From CAYOBW01 sp964402115 (GTDB lineage: Bacteria; Verrucomicrobiota; Kiritimatiellia; UBA8416; CAYOBW01), in contig CAYOBW010000003.1 in NCBI GenBank assembly GCA_964402115.1, positions 1 to 64,000 on the forward strand: DNA of 64,000 nt, read 5' to 3'. The translations under genes were made by a program, and so were the position numbers. This document shows positions 32,421-41,700 of the stretch, piece by piece (positions within the stretch are counted from its first letter, which is position 1; every line of letters begins with the position of its first letter). Below the pieces are notes generated by a model. It saw only the letters and a list, made by a program, of their open reading frames with translations, made no database searches and was not told the DNA's origin.

Positions 32421-35225
32421 TCACTGCGCGTCGCGACAGACTGTCTGGTCAGGTCGGGCGCCGGGCATGTCGTCGCGCGGACGCGCCTGCAATTGCGCAG
32501 TCACCGGCTCGAAGGTCCGCAGCAGGGCCTGATAGTCGGGATCGCTGGTGTCGGCAAAAACCGCCCTGCCGCAGGCTTCCGTGCCGCCGGCGGCCTTGGC
32601 GAGAGGCGCCAGCAGGAAGCGGTTCAGGCCGGGATTGGTGATGCGTGTCCACACCTCGCGTGGCACGGCCCCGCCGGCATGACACTCCGCGCAGCGGCGC
32701 TGGGCGACGGCGCGCAGCGTGGCGTCCAGCTCGGCCGGGTAAAGCCGTCGGCAGCCGGTCGTGCCGGGGTAGGCGGTCTCGCTCGTGCCGTAGTACGGCA
32801 CGTTCAGGTCGATCCACTGCAGCACGCGCCGGCGCTCGGCGGCGGCGAGTTGCACGCGGGGGCGGCCGGCGGCGTCGGGATGGCCGCCGACGACGATATC
32901 GGCCAGCTTGCTGCGCGGGGAGCCCCAGGCGCCGGGGGTGATTTCGAGGATGTTGGCCTCCATGCCGTTGTACGTGGGGATCCAGCTCACGTACGGGCTG
33001 TCCCACTCGCCTTCGCCGATGCGGCGACGACCGCGCGCCAGCGTTTCGTACGACACGTTGAAGAAATCGGTCTTGTCGCCGCCCAGGTCGACGCGGTTCG
33101 GGGACTGGTGGCAGCGCACGCAGTGCCGGTCGAGCACAGGCTGCACGACCGCCGCGTAGTCGAAGCCAATGCCCTGTCCCCAGTCGGGCGGGCGCAGTTC
33201 GCAAACGGGCTGCCGCGGCGCCCGCGGACGGCCGGCGAGGGCTACGCCCTGGCGCGATTCGTGACAACCGAGGCAGCCCTGCTGCTCGCCCGGCATGAAG
33301 TGCGTGAAGGTCCGCATCCGCTGTACGGCACGTCCCTGGGCATCGAGCGCCATGAAGTAGAGCGGCACACCGGCCGGCACGCGGAAGCAGGCGGAGCCGT
33401 CCTCGGCCACGGGGGCATAGCCCCAGACCAGCTTGCCGGCATAGGTCGCCCCGCAGGAGATCACGGGGAACTGGAACCCGAACGCGCGCCGGTTCAGGTC
33501 CGCGCGCACGGGTTTGGCCATCTCCTGCACGACGGCGATCTCCGCGACGGCCCCACGCGGCACGTGCGGCGCCAGGCCGCGGTAGACATCCTGCAGGAAG
33601 ACCGTGGCCCAGCCAACCGTCCCCGTCGGCGCCGGCAGGGCGGAGGGGATCACCGTCGGAGGCAGCGGCCGGGGCGCAAGCGGCTGGGGATTGTGGAAGC
33701 CCACTCCGTCACGCGGCGCCAGCACCTCCACCTCCTGCGTCGCGTCGTAATCGCGCAGGAGAATGGTCCCGCCGCGGGAGACCAGGTAGTAGGGCGGCGC
33801 CAGCGGATACGGCCCCGCGTAAGGTCCGCGCACGTGGTTGCCTGAACCCTGTTCCACGCGGCCGATGTCCACCTCCGGCGTTAAGTTCCGGATGGCAGCC
33901 TGGGCGTTCATGCCGTACGCACGGTCGATTAGCCCCACAGCGCCGCTCGCCGGGCCGTTGTGCGCCGTCAGCGTGCAGAGCACGCACGTCGAGCCTGGAA
34001 TGGCGCGGGCCTCCATGAACGTGGCGGGGCTCAGCACACGATTGCCGAAGTAGCCCGTCAATCCGGTGCCGTCAGGATTGATGGCCCACAGGCTCTGGAT
34101 GGGAATCGCGGGCTTGTCGACGTACTCCCAGCGCGAATAGATGATCCGCCCGTCGTTCAGCACGCTGGGCGTGAAATCGTTGACGATATTCGCCGAGAGC
34201 CGCCGCACGAGCGACCCATCGGCTTCCATGCGGTGCAGCAGTCCCACGGGCGAAATCCAGCAATAGGCGAACTGCGCCGAGCGGGTCGAGAGGAAGGCGA
34301 TGCCGCCGTCCGGCAGCCAGCAGGCGTTGTAGTCGTGCCAGCGGCCGTCGGTCAACTGGCGGAGTCCCGTGCCGTCGGCGCCCACGGTGAAGAGGTGGTA
34401 CCCGGCGTCGGCGCGCTGGCGCCAGCTGAAGAGGACGTTGGTGCCGTTGTAGGCCAGATCGGCGTCCAGGATTTGCCCCTCCCCTGCGTCCACCAGGCGC
34501 CGCAGGGCGCCCGTGTCGGGCCGGAAGGCGTACAGTCCGCCGCCGGCCCTGAACCCCTCCACGTGATAGGTGTAGACATGGGTGGACTCGATGGGGCGAC
34601 GCTGAACGACCAGCAGTTCGGTGAAACCAAGACGGCCGGCCTTGAGCTGTGCCGCCAGTTCGGCCGAAGCTCGCGGGATGCGACGCTCTTCGGGCAGGCG
34701 CCCCTCCGGCGGGATGGAAGGGAAGACCATGATTTCGGTTGCGCCGGGGTTCGGACCGCCATACGAACCGGCAAACACCAGGCGCAGCCGCTGCGCGCGC
34801 TGCGGCGCGGGCAGGGTGAGACGCTGTGGACCGTGAACCCGGTCCAGGCGACCGGTCCGTACGGGTTGTTCGGCGCCGTCGAGGTAAAGCCGGTAGTCGC
34901 GCCAGCCCTCCTCCAGGTACCAGGCCGTGCGCGCGTAGTAGACCACTTCGGCGATGGTGACAGGCGCCGGCCAGGCCAGGGAGAAGGCGGCGCCTTCACG
35001 ATGGGTCTCGCCGCGCACACACCACGCCTGGTCAAGATCGGCGTGGCTGCCGGCGGCGGGAATGCGACCATCCACCGCGAAGCGTGGCAGGTAGTTATCG
35101 CTGTAGACTGAATCCGCGCTCGCGACAGCCTGCGTGGCCAAGTTCGGCGGCAGGGCCGGCGAAACCGCCGCAGCGGTGACCAACCCGGCGATCCAACCAA
35201 CCTGCATGAGCACCGCAATAAGCAT
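32421..35225 (-). CDS. Exported hydrazine-synthase-alpha-like protein with three c-type haem sites
   Basis: 934 aa. ATG at 35225 chosen: AGGAG lies 7 nt upstream, and MLIAVLMQVGWIAGLVTAAAV is a signal peptide. Layout: a discoidin-like F5/8 domain (~35-175, with DQAWCVRGE and RAQRLRLVFAGSYGG), a WD/TolB-like propeller (~215-440: LYAFRPDTGALRRLVD, YHLFTVGADGTGLRQLTDG), then the HzsA-like middle and haem region with CLGCH (651-655), CVRCH (702-706) and CAECH (845-849). Relatives without hydrazine synthase beta/gamma partners are frequent in Planctomycetes and Verrucomicrobia and are surely not making hydrazine. A periplasmic redox or electron-sink function is the most that can be said. No cytochrome maturation genes are nearby. 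Confidence 0.85.
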   Translation of the reverse strand: MLIAVLMQVGWIAGLVTAAAVSPALPPNLATQAVASADSVYSDNYLPRFAVDGRIPAAGSHADLDQAWCVRGETHREGAAFSLAWPAPVTIAEVVYYARTAWYLEEGWRDYRLYLDGAEQPVRTGRLDRVHGPQRLTLPAPQRAQRLRLVFAGSYGGPNPGATEIMVFPSIPPEGRLPEERRIPRASAELAAQLKAGRLGFTELLVVQRRPIESTHVYTYHVEGFRAGGGLYAFRPDTGALRRLVDAGEGQILDADLAYNGTNVLFSWRQRADAGYHLFTVGADGTGLRQLTDGRWHDYNACWLPDGGIAFLSTRSAQFAYCWISPVGLLHRMEADGSLVRRLSANIVNDFTPSVLNDGRIIYSRWEYVDKPAIPIQSLWAINPDGTGLTGYFGNRVLSPATFMEARAIPGSTCVLCTLTAHNGPASGAVGLIDRAYGMNAQAAIRNLTPEVDIGRVEQGSGNHVRGPYAGPYPLAPPYYLVSRGGTILLRDYDATQEVEVLAPRDGVGFHNPQPLAPRPLPPTVIPSALPAPTGTVGWATVFLQDVYRGLAPHVPRGAVAEIAVVQEMAKPVRADLNRRAFGFQFPVISCGATYAGKLVWGYAPVAEDGSACFRVPAGVPLYFMALDAQGRAVQRMRTFTHFMPGEQQGCLGCHESRQGVALAGRPRAPRQPVCELRPPDWGQGIGFDYAAVVQPVLDRHCVRCHQSPNRVDLGGDKTDFFNVSYETLARGRRRIGEGEWDSPYVSWIPTYNGMEANILEITPGAWGSPRSKLADIVVGGHPDAAGRPRVQLAAAERRRVLQWIDLNVPYYGTSETAYPGTTGCRRLYPAELDATLRAVAQRRCAECHAGGAVPREVWTRITNPGLNRFLLAPLAKAAGGTEACGRAVFADTSDPDYQALLRTFEPVTAQLQARPRDDMPGARPDQTVCRDAQ

Positions 35226-35243
35226 GACCCGTCTCCTATGCCC

Positions 35244-35261
35244 GGGTGCCTGGCGGCACCC
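35244..35261 (-). promoter_or_regulatory. Leader hairpin of the HzsA-like gene
   Basis: GGGTGCC-N4-GGCACCC, a perfect 7-bp stem that lies between the promoter and the ribosome site (its near end is ~19 nt from the ATG). It could tune translation or mRNA stability. Confidence 0.4.
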
Positions 35262-35289
35262 AGCCGCGACGAAAGGCACTGGAGACAGG

Positions 35290-35318
35290 TTAATAGCGCC
35301 CGAAACCGGAAGTGACAA
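35290..35318 (-). promoter_or_regulatory. Sigma70-type promoter for the HzsA-like gene
   Basis: On the minus strand TTGTCA (35313-35318), a 17-bp spacer and TATTAA (35290-35295), 65 bp upstream of the chosen ATG. Confidence 0.58.
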
Positions 35319-35411
35319 GCGAAATGCGGGATGAAGCGTAACGCCTCAGTGACGCGGAGGGGGGGGGCGATAACGGCGGGGACCGCCGTCTCCACGCCTC
35401 GTCGCCTGCCC

Positions 35412-35477
35412 ACTGGGAGCGGGGGCGTCCCGCCCCCGTAGCGAGATGGCCGGGGGCGAGACGCCCCCGCTCCCAGT
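35412..35477 (-). repeat. 66-bp compound palindromic element, copy 2
   Basis: Same length and same perfect outer arms as the copy at 16989-17054. The central 14 bp (GTAGCGAGATGGCC) match the reverse complement of copy 1's centre at most positions, so this copy is inverted relative to the first. Confidence 0.85.
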
Positions 35478-35547
35478 TGCCGCGAAGACAGACGACAACG
35501 AGGCGTTTACCCTTGGATGCGTCCAAACGCGGATCGCCGAGTAGCGC

Positions 35548-35638
35548 GGGCCTCTCCGAGGCCCAGCGCCGCCCGGTGGCGTTGCGTGCACGGCCGGATT
35601 TCATGCAGAACCCGCCCGCGCCTTCGGAGAAGGCGGGG
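35548..35638 (-). terminator. Two GC hairpins downstream of the giant gene
   Basis: GCCTTC-N3-GAAGGC with flanking GC pairing (35615-35638) and GGGCCT-N5-AGGCCC (35548-35564) follow the stop at 35716 by ~80 and ~150 nt. Neither has a T-run. They may be terminators or members of dispersed palindrome families. Confidence 0.35.
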
Positions 35639-35715
35639 CTACCACCCAGACGGCCCGATCCGCCAAATCGGTGGCGCGCCAAGTCGACGCGGTGTTAGAA
35701 CCCACTTCCGGCAGG

Positions 35716-38700
35716 TCAGGGCACGGGGGAGTAGTCGTCTTTGTTGGGGATGCCGTCGCCGTCGGCATCTTCATCGCCGTCGCGGATGCCGTCGCCGTCG
35801 CTATCCACGTTGTCCGGCCGCAGTCCGAGAGTGGCTTCAACGGCATCGGGCAATCCGTCGCCGTCCGTATCGGGCAGCGGCACAATCTCGATGTCCCACT
35901 GGTGCAGCGGCTGCCCCGCCGTGCCGCCGAGGGTCAGGCGATAGCGCCCTGCCGCCAGCGGTTGGTCGCCAGTGAACAGGATGGTCCGCCCATCGGCGCC
36001 CAGGCTGAACTGTCCCGCCACCGGCGCGGTGGTGCCATCGGGTAACACGCGGGTCAGGGTCGCTCCGCCGCTGCTGATCAGCTCGGGTGCCACCGCGGTC
36101 TGGAAGGCGAAGGGCAGATACCGGCCCGTAGCGGGCAACATGCCCGCGACCGCTGGAGTCTCCGCCACGCCACCCAGCAGATCCGGCGCACCCAGCAGCG
36201 GATCGTCACCGCTCCGCTCCGCGCTCCCGCCCCACGACCAGACGGTCGGGACCCAGAGCCATAGCCGCGGCGCGGCGCCAACAGGCAGTCCCGCGGGCTC
36301 GCCTTCAGCCTCTTCCGTGGGCAGCGTCTCACCTGCGGCGAGCACCGTCTCCCAGCGCCCGCGCAGATCGTAGCCGCTCACGCCACGCCACAGGTTGTCA
36401 TTGATGCCCAGGGTGGCCGGCGCGGGAGGCGGCCCAGATGACTCGGGGGCATTGACGGTGACTGTAACCGTCCCGAGCGACGTCAGGCCGGCAGGATCGG
36501 CGACCGTGTATTGGAACGTGTCGGCGCCGAACCAGCCGGCCGCCGGCGTGTAGGTGATTGTTCCGTCGGCGTTGAGCACCAGCGCGCCATGCAGCGGGTA
36601 CCCGGCCGTGCCCAGCGCCGGCAACGTCAACGTCAGCGCATCGCCATCCACATCGGCATCGTTCGTGCGCGCGAACACGATCACGGCCAGCGACTGCCCC
36701 GTGGTGGCGGCATCGGCGACAGCCACCGGCGCGTCGTTGACGGGAGACACCACCACGGTCACCGTCGCCAGCGCACTGCCGCCCTGGCCATCCGTCAGCG
36801 TGTAGCGGAACGTGTCCGTGCCGAACCAGTCCGCCGTCGGCGTGTACGTGATCGTCCCGTCGGCGTTCACCACCGCCGTGCCATGCGCCGGCCCGTCGCT
36901 CGCTGCCACCGTCACGGTCAGCGGATCGTTTTCCACATCGCTGTCGTTCGGCAGCACGGGCACGGTTACGGCCGTGTCTTCGGCCGTGGCCCCAGAGTCA
37001 GCAGCGGCCACAGGCGCGTCGTTCACCGACCGCACCGTCATCGTCACAAGGGCCGTGGCACTGCCGCCCGTACCGTCCGCCAGCGTGTACTGGAAGGTGT
37101 CCGTGCCGAACCAGTCCGCCGCCGGCGTGTAGGTGATCGTCCCGTCGGCGTTCACCACCGCCGTGCCGTGCGCCGGTCCGTCGCCCGCCGCGATGGCGAC
37201 GCTCAGCGAATCGCCGTCGACGTCGCTGTCGTTGGCGCGCACGTTCACCGTGCGGGCGGTATCCTCATCGGTCGCCGCCGCATCGGCGCGGGCCACGGGC
37301 ACATCGTTCACCGGCAGAACCGTGACGGTCACCAGGGCCGACGAGCTGCCGCCCTGGCCATCGGACAGCGCGTAGCGGAAGGTATCGGTCCCGAACCAAT
37401 CCGCCGCCGGCGTGTAGGCGATCGTGCCGTCGGCATTCACGATGGCTGTGCCATGCGCCGGACCGTTGGCCGCCGCAATTGTGACGGTGAGCGGGTCGCC
37501 GTCCACATCGCTATCGTTCGGCAGGACGGCTAGGGTCACAGCCGTGTCTTCGTTCGTCGTCGCGGAATCGGCCACGGCCGCGGGCGCGTCGTTGACGGGG
37601 CGCACCGTGAGCGTAACGGTGGCTGTGGCGGTCGCTCCGCGGGCGTCGGTCAGGGTGTAGACAAAGGTATCCGTCCCGTTCCAGTTCGCGTCCGGCCTGT
37701 ACGCCAGCGAGTAGTCGGCGTTCACCACGACCGTGCCATGTGCCGGCCCGTTCCCGGCGGCGATGCTGACGCTCAGCGCGTCGCCATCCGGGTCGCTGTC
37801 GTTGGCCAGAACCCGCACGGTCACCGAGCCGTCCTCGTCGACGGCAGCCGCGTCGTTCGCGGCCACCGGCGGACGGTTGGCCAGCACGGTGACCGTCACA
37901 GTCGCCGAAGCCGTCCCGCCCTTGCCGTCGGCCAGATCGTACGTGAAGGTGTCCGTTCCGGACCAACCGGCTTGCGGCGTGTAGGTGACCGTACGATCCG
38001 CATTGAGAGCCACCGCACCGTGCGCCGGCGCGCCCGCAACCGGCAGGCTGACCACCAGCGGATCGTTGTCCACGTCACCGTCATTCGTCAGAACGGTGAT
38101 GATAACGGCCATGCCCTGGAACGTCGTAGCAGTATCGTCTTGCGGAACCGGAGCATCGTTGACGCTGGTCACGGTCAGCGTCACCGTCACCGCGGCGGAC
38201 TTGCCGCCCAGCGCGTCCACGGCCCGGTACATGAAGCTGTCCGTGCCGTTGAAGTCCGTGGCCGGCGTGTACGTGAATGTCCCGTCCGTGTTCAGCGTCA
38301 GCGTGCCATGCTGCACATCGGTCGCCAGTTCCGCCTTCAGCAGCACGTTGTTCTCACCTGGTGCGCCGCCATGCAGGTCGCTGTCGTTCGCCAGCACCGT
38401 TGTGCCGTTCAGCGTCGTATCCTCGGCCGTCGTCTGCGCATCCGCCACCGCCGCCGGTATGTCGTTGACGCTGGTTACGGTCAGCGTCACCGTCACCGCC
38501 GCGGACTTGCCGCCCAGCGCATCCACGGCCCGGTATGTGAAGCTGTCCGTCCCGTTGAAGTCCGCCGCCGGTGTGTACGTGAAGGTCCCGTCCGCGTTCA
38601 GCGTCAGCGCGCCGTGCTGCACGTTCGCCCCCAACTCCGCCGTGAGCGGCGAGTTGTTCTCCAGCGGCGCGCCGCCATGGAGATCGGTGTCGTTCGCCAG

Positions 38701-41700
38701 CACCGTCGTGCCGTTCAGCGTCGTGTCCTCGCCGATCGTCTGCGCATCCGCCACCACCGCCGGCGCGTCGTTGACGCTGGTTACTGTCAACGTCACGGTC
38801 ACCGCCGCAGACTTGCCGCCCAGCGCGTCCACGGCTTTGTATGTGAAGCTGTCCGTCCCGTTGAAGTCCGCCGCCGGCGTGTACGTGAATGTTCCGTCCG
38901 TGTTCAGCGTCAGCGTGCCGTGCTGCACGTCGGTCGCCAGTTCCGCCGTGAGCGGAACGTTGCTCTCGCCCGGCGCGCTACCGTGCAAATCGCTGTCGTT
39001 CGCCAGCACCGTCGTGCCGTTCAGCGTCGTATCCTCGGCAGTCGTCTGTGCATCCGCCACCGCCGCCGGTTCGTCGTTGACGCTGGTTACTGTCAACGTC
39101 ACGGTCACCGCGGCGGACTTGCCGCCCAGCGCGTCCACGGCCTTGTAGGTGAAGCTGTCCGTGCCGTTGAAGTCCGCCGCCGGCGTGTAAGTGAATGTAC
39201 CGTCCGTGTTCAGCGTCAGCGCACCGTGCTGCACGTTCGCCCCCAACTCCGCCGTGAGCGGAACGTTGTTCTCGCCCGGTGCGCCGTCATGCAGGTCGCT
39301 GTCGTTCGCCAGCACCGTCGTGCCGTTGAGCGTCGCATCCTCGGCCGTCGTCTGCGAATCCGCCACCGCCGCCGGTGCGTCGTTGACGCTGGTCACGGTC
39401 AGCGTCACGGTCACCGCCGCGGACTTGGCGCCCAGCGCGTCCACAGCCTTGTAGGTGAAGCTGTCTGACCCGTTGAAGTCCGCCGCCGGCGTGTATGTAA
39501 ACGTCCCGTCCGCATTCAGCGTCAGCGCCCCGTGCTGCACGTTCGTTCCCAACTCCGCCGTGAGCGGAACGTTGTTCTCGCCCGGTGCGCCGCCGTGGGT
39601 GTCGTTGTCGTTCGCCAGCACGGTGGTGCCGTTCAGCGTCGCATCCTCGGCTGTCGTCCGCGCGTCGGCAACCGCGGTCGGCCGATCGTTCACGGAGGCA
39701 ACGTTGATGGTGACCGTGCCCTCCAGGGTCAGCCCGAACTGATCGGTGACCCGAACACCCAGCGTGTCAGCACCGTTGAAGTTCGCGGCCGGCGTGTACC
39801 GCCACGTCGCCCCTGCGCCCGTCAAGGTGCCGTGGGTCGGCATCGACAGAATCTCATAGTACAGCGTGTCGTTCGGCAGGTCGGCATCGCCGACGGGCAG
39901 TGTGATGTCGCGCGCCGTATCCTCCGTGGCCGCCACGCTGGTGGCCGTAAAGAACGGGGCGCTGTTGGCCACCGGACCCACACCGCCAAGCACGGCGAAC
40001 GTGAACGGATCCTCGTCGGGGTCGTTGCTCCGCACGACCACGTCACCCTTGAACAAGCCGGCCGTCGTGGTATCGAGTGCCAGCGTGAGGGTGATGGACT
40101 GCCCCGGGCGCAGGACCAGGGAAGCCGGCACAGTCACCGTGAAACCCGCGGGCGCAACGACGCTCGCCAGGGTCAGCGCCGTGCCGCCCGCGTTCGTCAG
40201 CGTGAGGGTCGTCTCCGGCGCCGGGGCGCCCGTCGCCACGTTGCCCAGCACGATCGGCCGCGTCGCGCCGTCGGTCACCGCCGCGCCGCCAACGGTCACC
40301 GCCAGATCCTGGTCGGGCGCGTTGTCGGTGAAGCTGGCGCTCGCGGCCGCGCTGGCGTTGCCCGCGGCATCCTGCACGGCGCCGGCTGCGAGGTTGACCT
40401 GCACCGTACCGCGCGTGAGGCGGTCGCCGTCGTCGCTGTACCAGTAGCGCACGCGCCCGCCGCCCAGCTCTTCCACGCGGTCAACGTCCACGCCGGTGAC
40501 CGTCAGATCGGCGGCGTCAAACGCCCCCGCCGCGAACCCGCTGCCGGCTTCGGTCCACTGCACCTCGATATACCCCTCGTCCACGGCGATCGAGCTGCCC
40601 GCGATGGGCGCGGCCAGGGCGCCGGCGGGCGCGGCGGTATCGAGGGTGAGCGAGAGCGAGACCGTCCGCGTGCCCTCGACGTTGGTCCCCTGCACGCGCC
40701 ACACCTGGAGCCCTTCGGTCAGCGAGAGGCTGTCGAAGCTGAACTCGCCGGCGGCGTTGGCCGTCGCCGTGCCGTCGTCGAAGCCGTCGCCGTCGAGATC
40801 CAGCAGCACCTGGAGGTCGGGCTCCGTCACGCCGCTGAGGGTGACCGTGCCGCGGCTCGTGATGCCGTCGCCCGCGGCACCGCTGTCGGATGCGGCGTCG
40901 AGGTTGACTTCGATATCGGGGCCGACCCCCTCCTCCCAGCGCACGTTGTCCAGGGTCGCCTGGCTCTGGGCCGCCCCGATGCTGATCAGGTCATAGAAGA
41001 GGACCACGGGCGCGCTGGGGGCCACGTCGCGCAGGCTGATGCTGACCTCGATCGGCGCGGCCAGGGACATGACGTCACCGGAGGCGCGAACACCGCGAAT
41101 GCGGACGCGGTTGCTGAAGAAGACGTGACCGTCCGCCTGGATGTTCAGCAGCGCGTCGCCGCCGGCCAGGCCGCCCATGGCGCCGAAGGCCGAGGTCAGC
41201 GTGGCGCGCTGGAGCAGGGCCACTTCGAAGGCGTCCGGCGCGGTGCCGGGGTTGGCCGACAGCGTCAGGCTCGAGATGGTGAAGCGCAGCACGCCGATGC
41301 GGTCGGGCAGGTTGAAGGCCTGGGACAGGTCGCTGAAGAGCTGGCCGCCTTCGGAGAGACGCGCCGTGCCGCCTTGCACGCTGACGGCCCCGAACGTATT
41401 CCAGCCGAAGTCCGCGGCAGCAGGGTCGCTGACATCGAAACCGCCGTTGGTGATGTCGTCCGGCAGCGTCTCCGCGAAGTCACCCGCAAAGATCGTGAAG
41501 CCCGGCTCCGGCGCCGCACCAAGCTGGTAGCTGACGCGGGCGATGCCGGGATGCACGGCATTGGCGGCGGCCAGGGCTACGCGAATCACCGATCCATCCA
41601 GCGCGGACGGTAGACGCCGCTCCCCGAGGCGCAGCGTGGGGGTCATGGCCGACGTCGGGTGGGCAGCGGACTGAGCATGTTCGCGGTCAGCGGCCAGCAC

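Larger units (their letters stand above)
35226..35715. other. Palindrome-rich intergenic region downstream of the giant gene
   Basis: A 490-bp region with no supported gene. It holds the HzsA-like gene's leader and promoter, a 66-bp compound palindrome (copy 2), and two further GC hairpins (35548-35564 and 35615-35638) that follow the giant gene's stop. Translations here show only the repetitive peptides expected from these palindromes. Confidence 0.65.

Noticed and set aside
32421..35225. Calling the three-haem gene a true hydrazine synthase subunit
   Set aside because: No beta or gamma subunit, hydrazine dehydrogenase or other anammox genes are nearby. Orphan HzsA-like proteins are common in non-anammox PVC bacteria.
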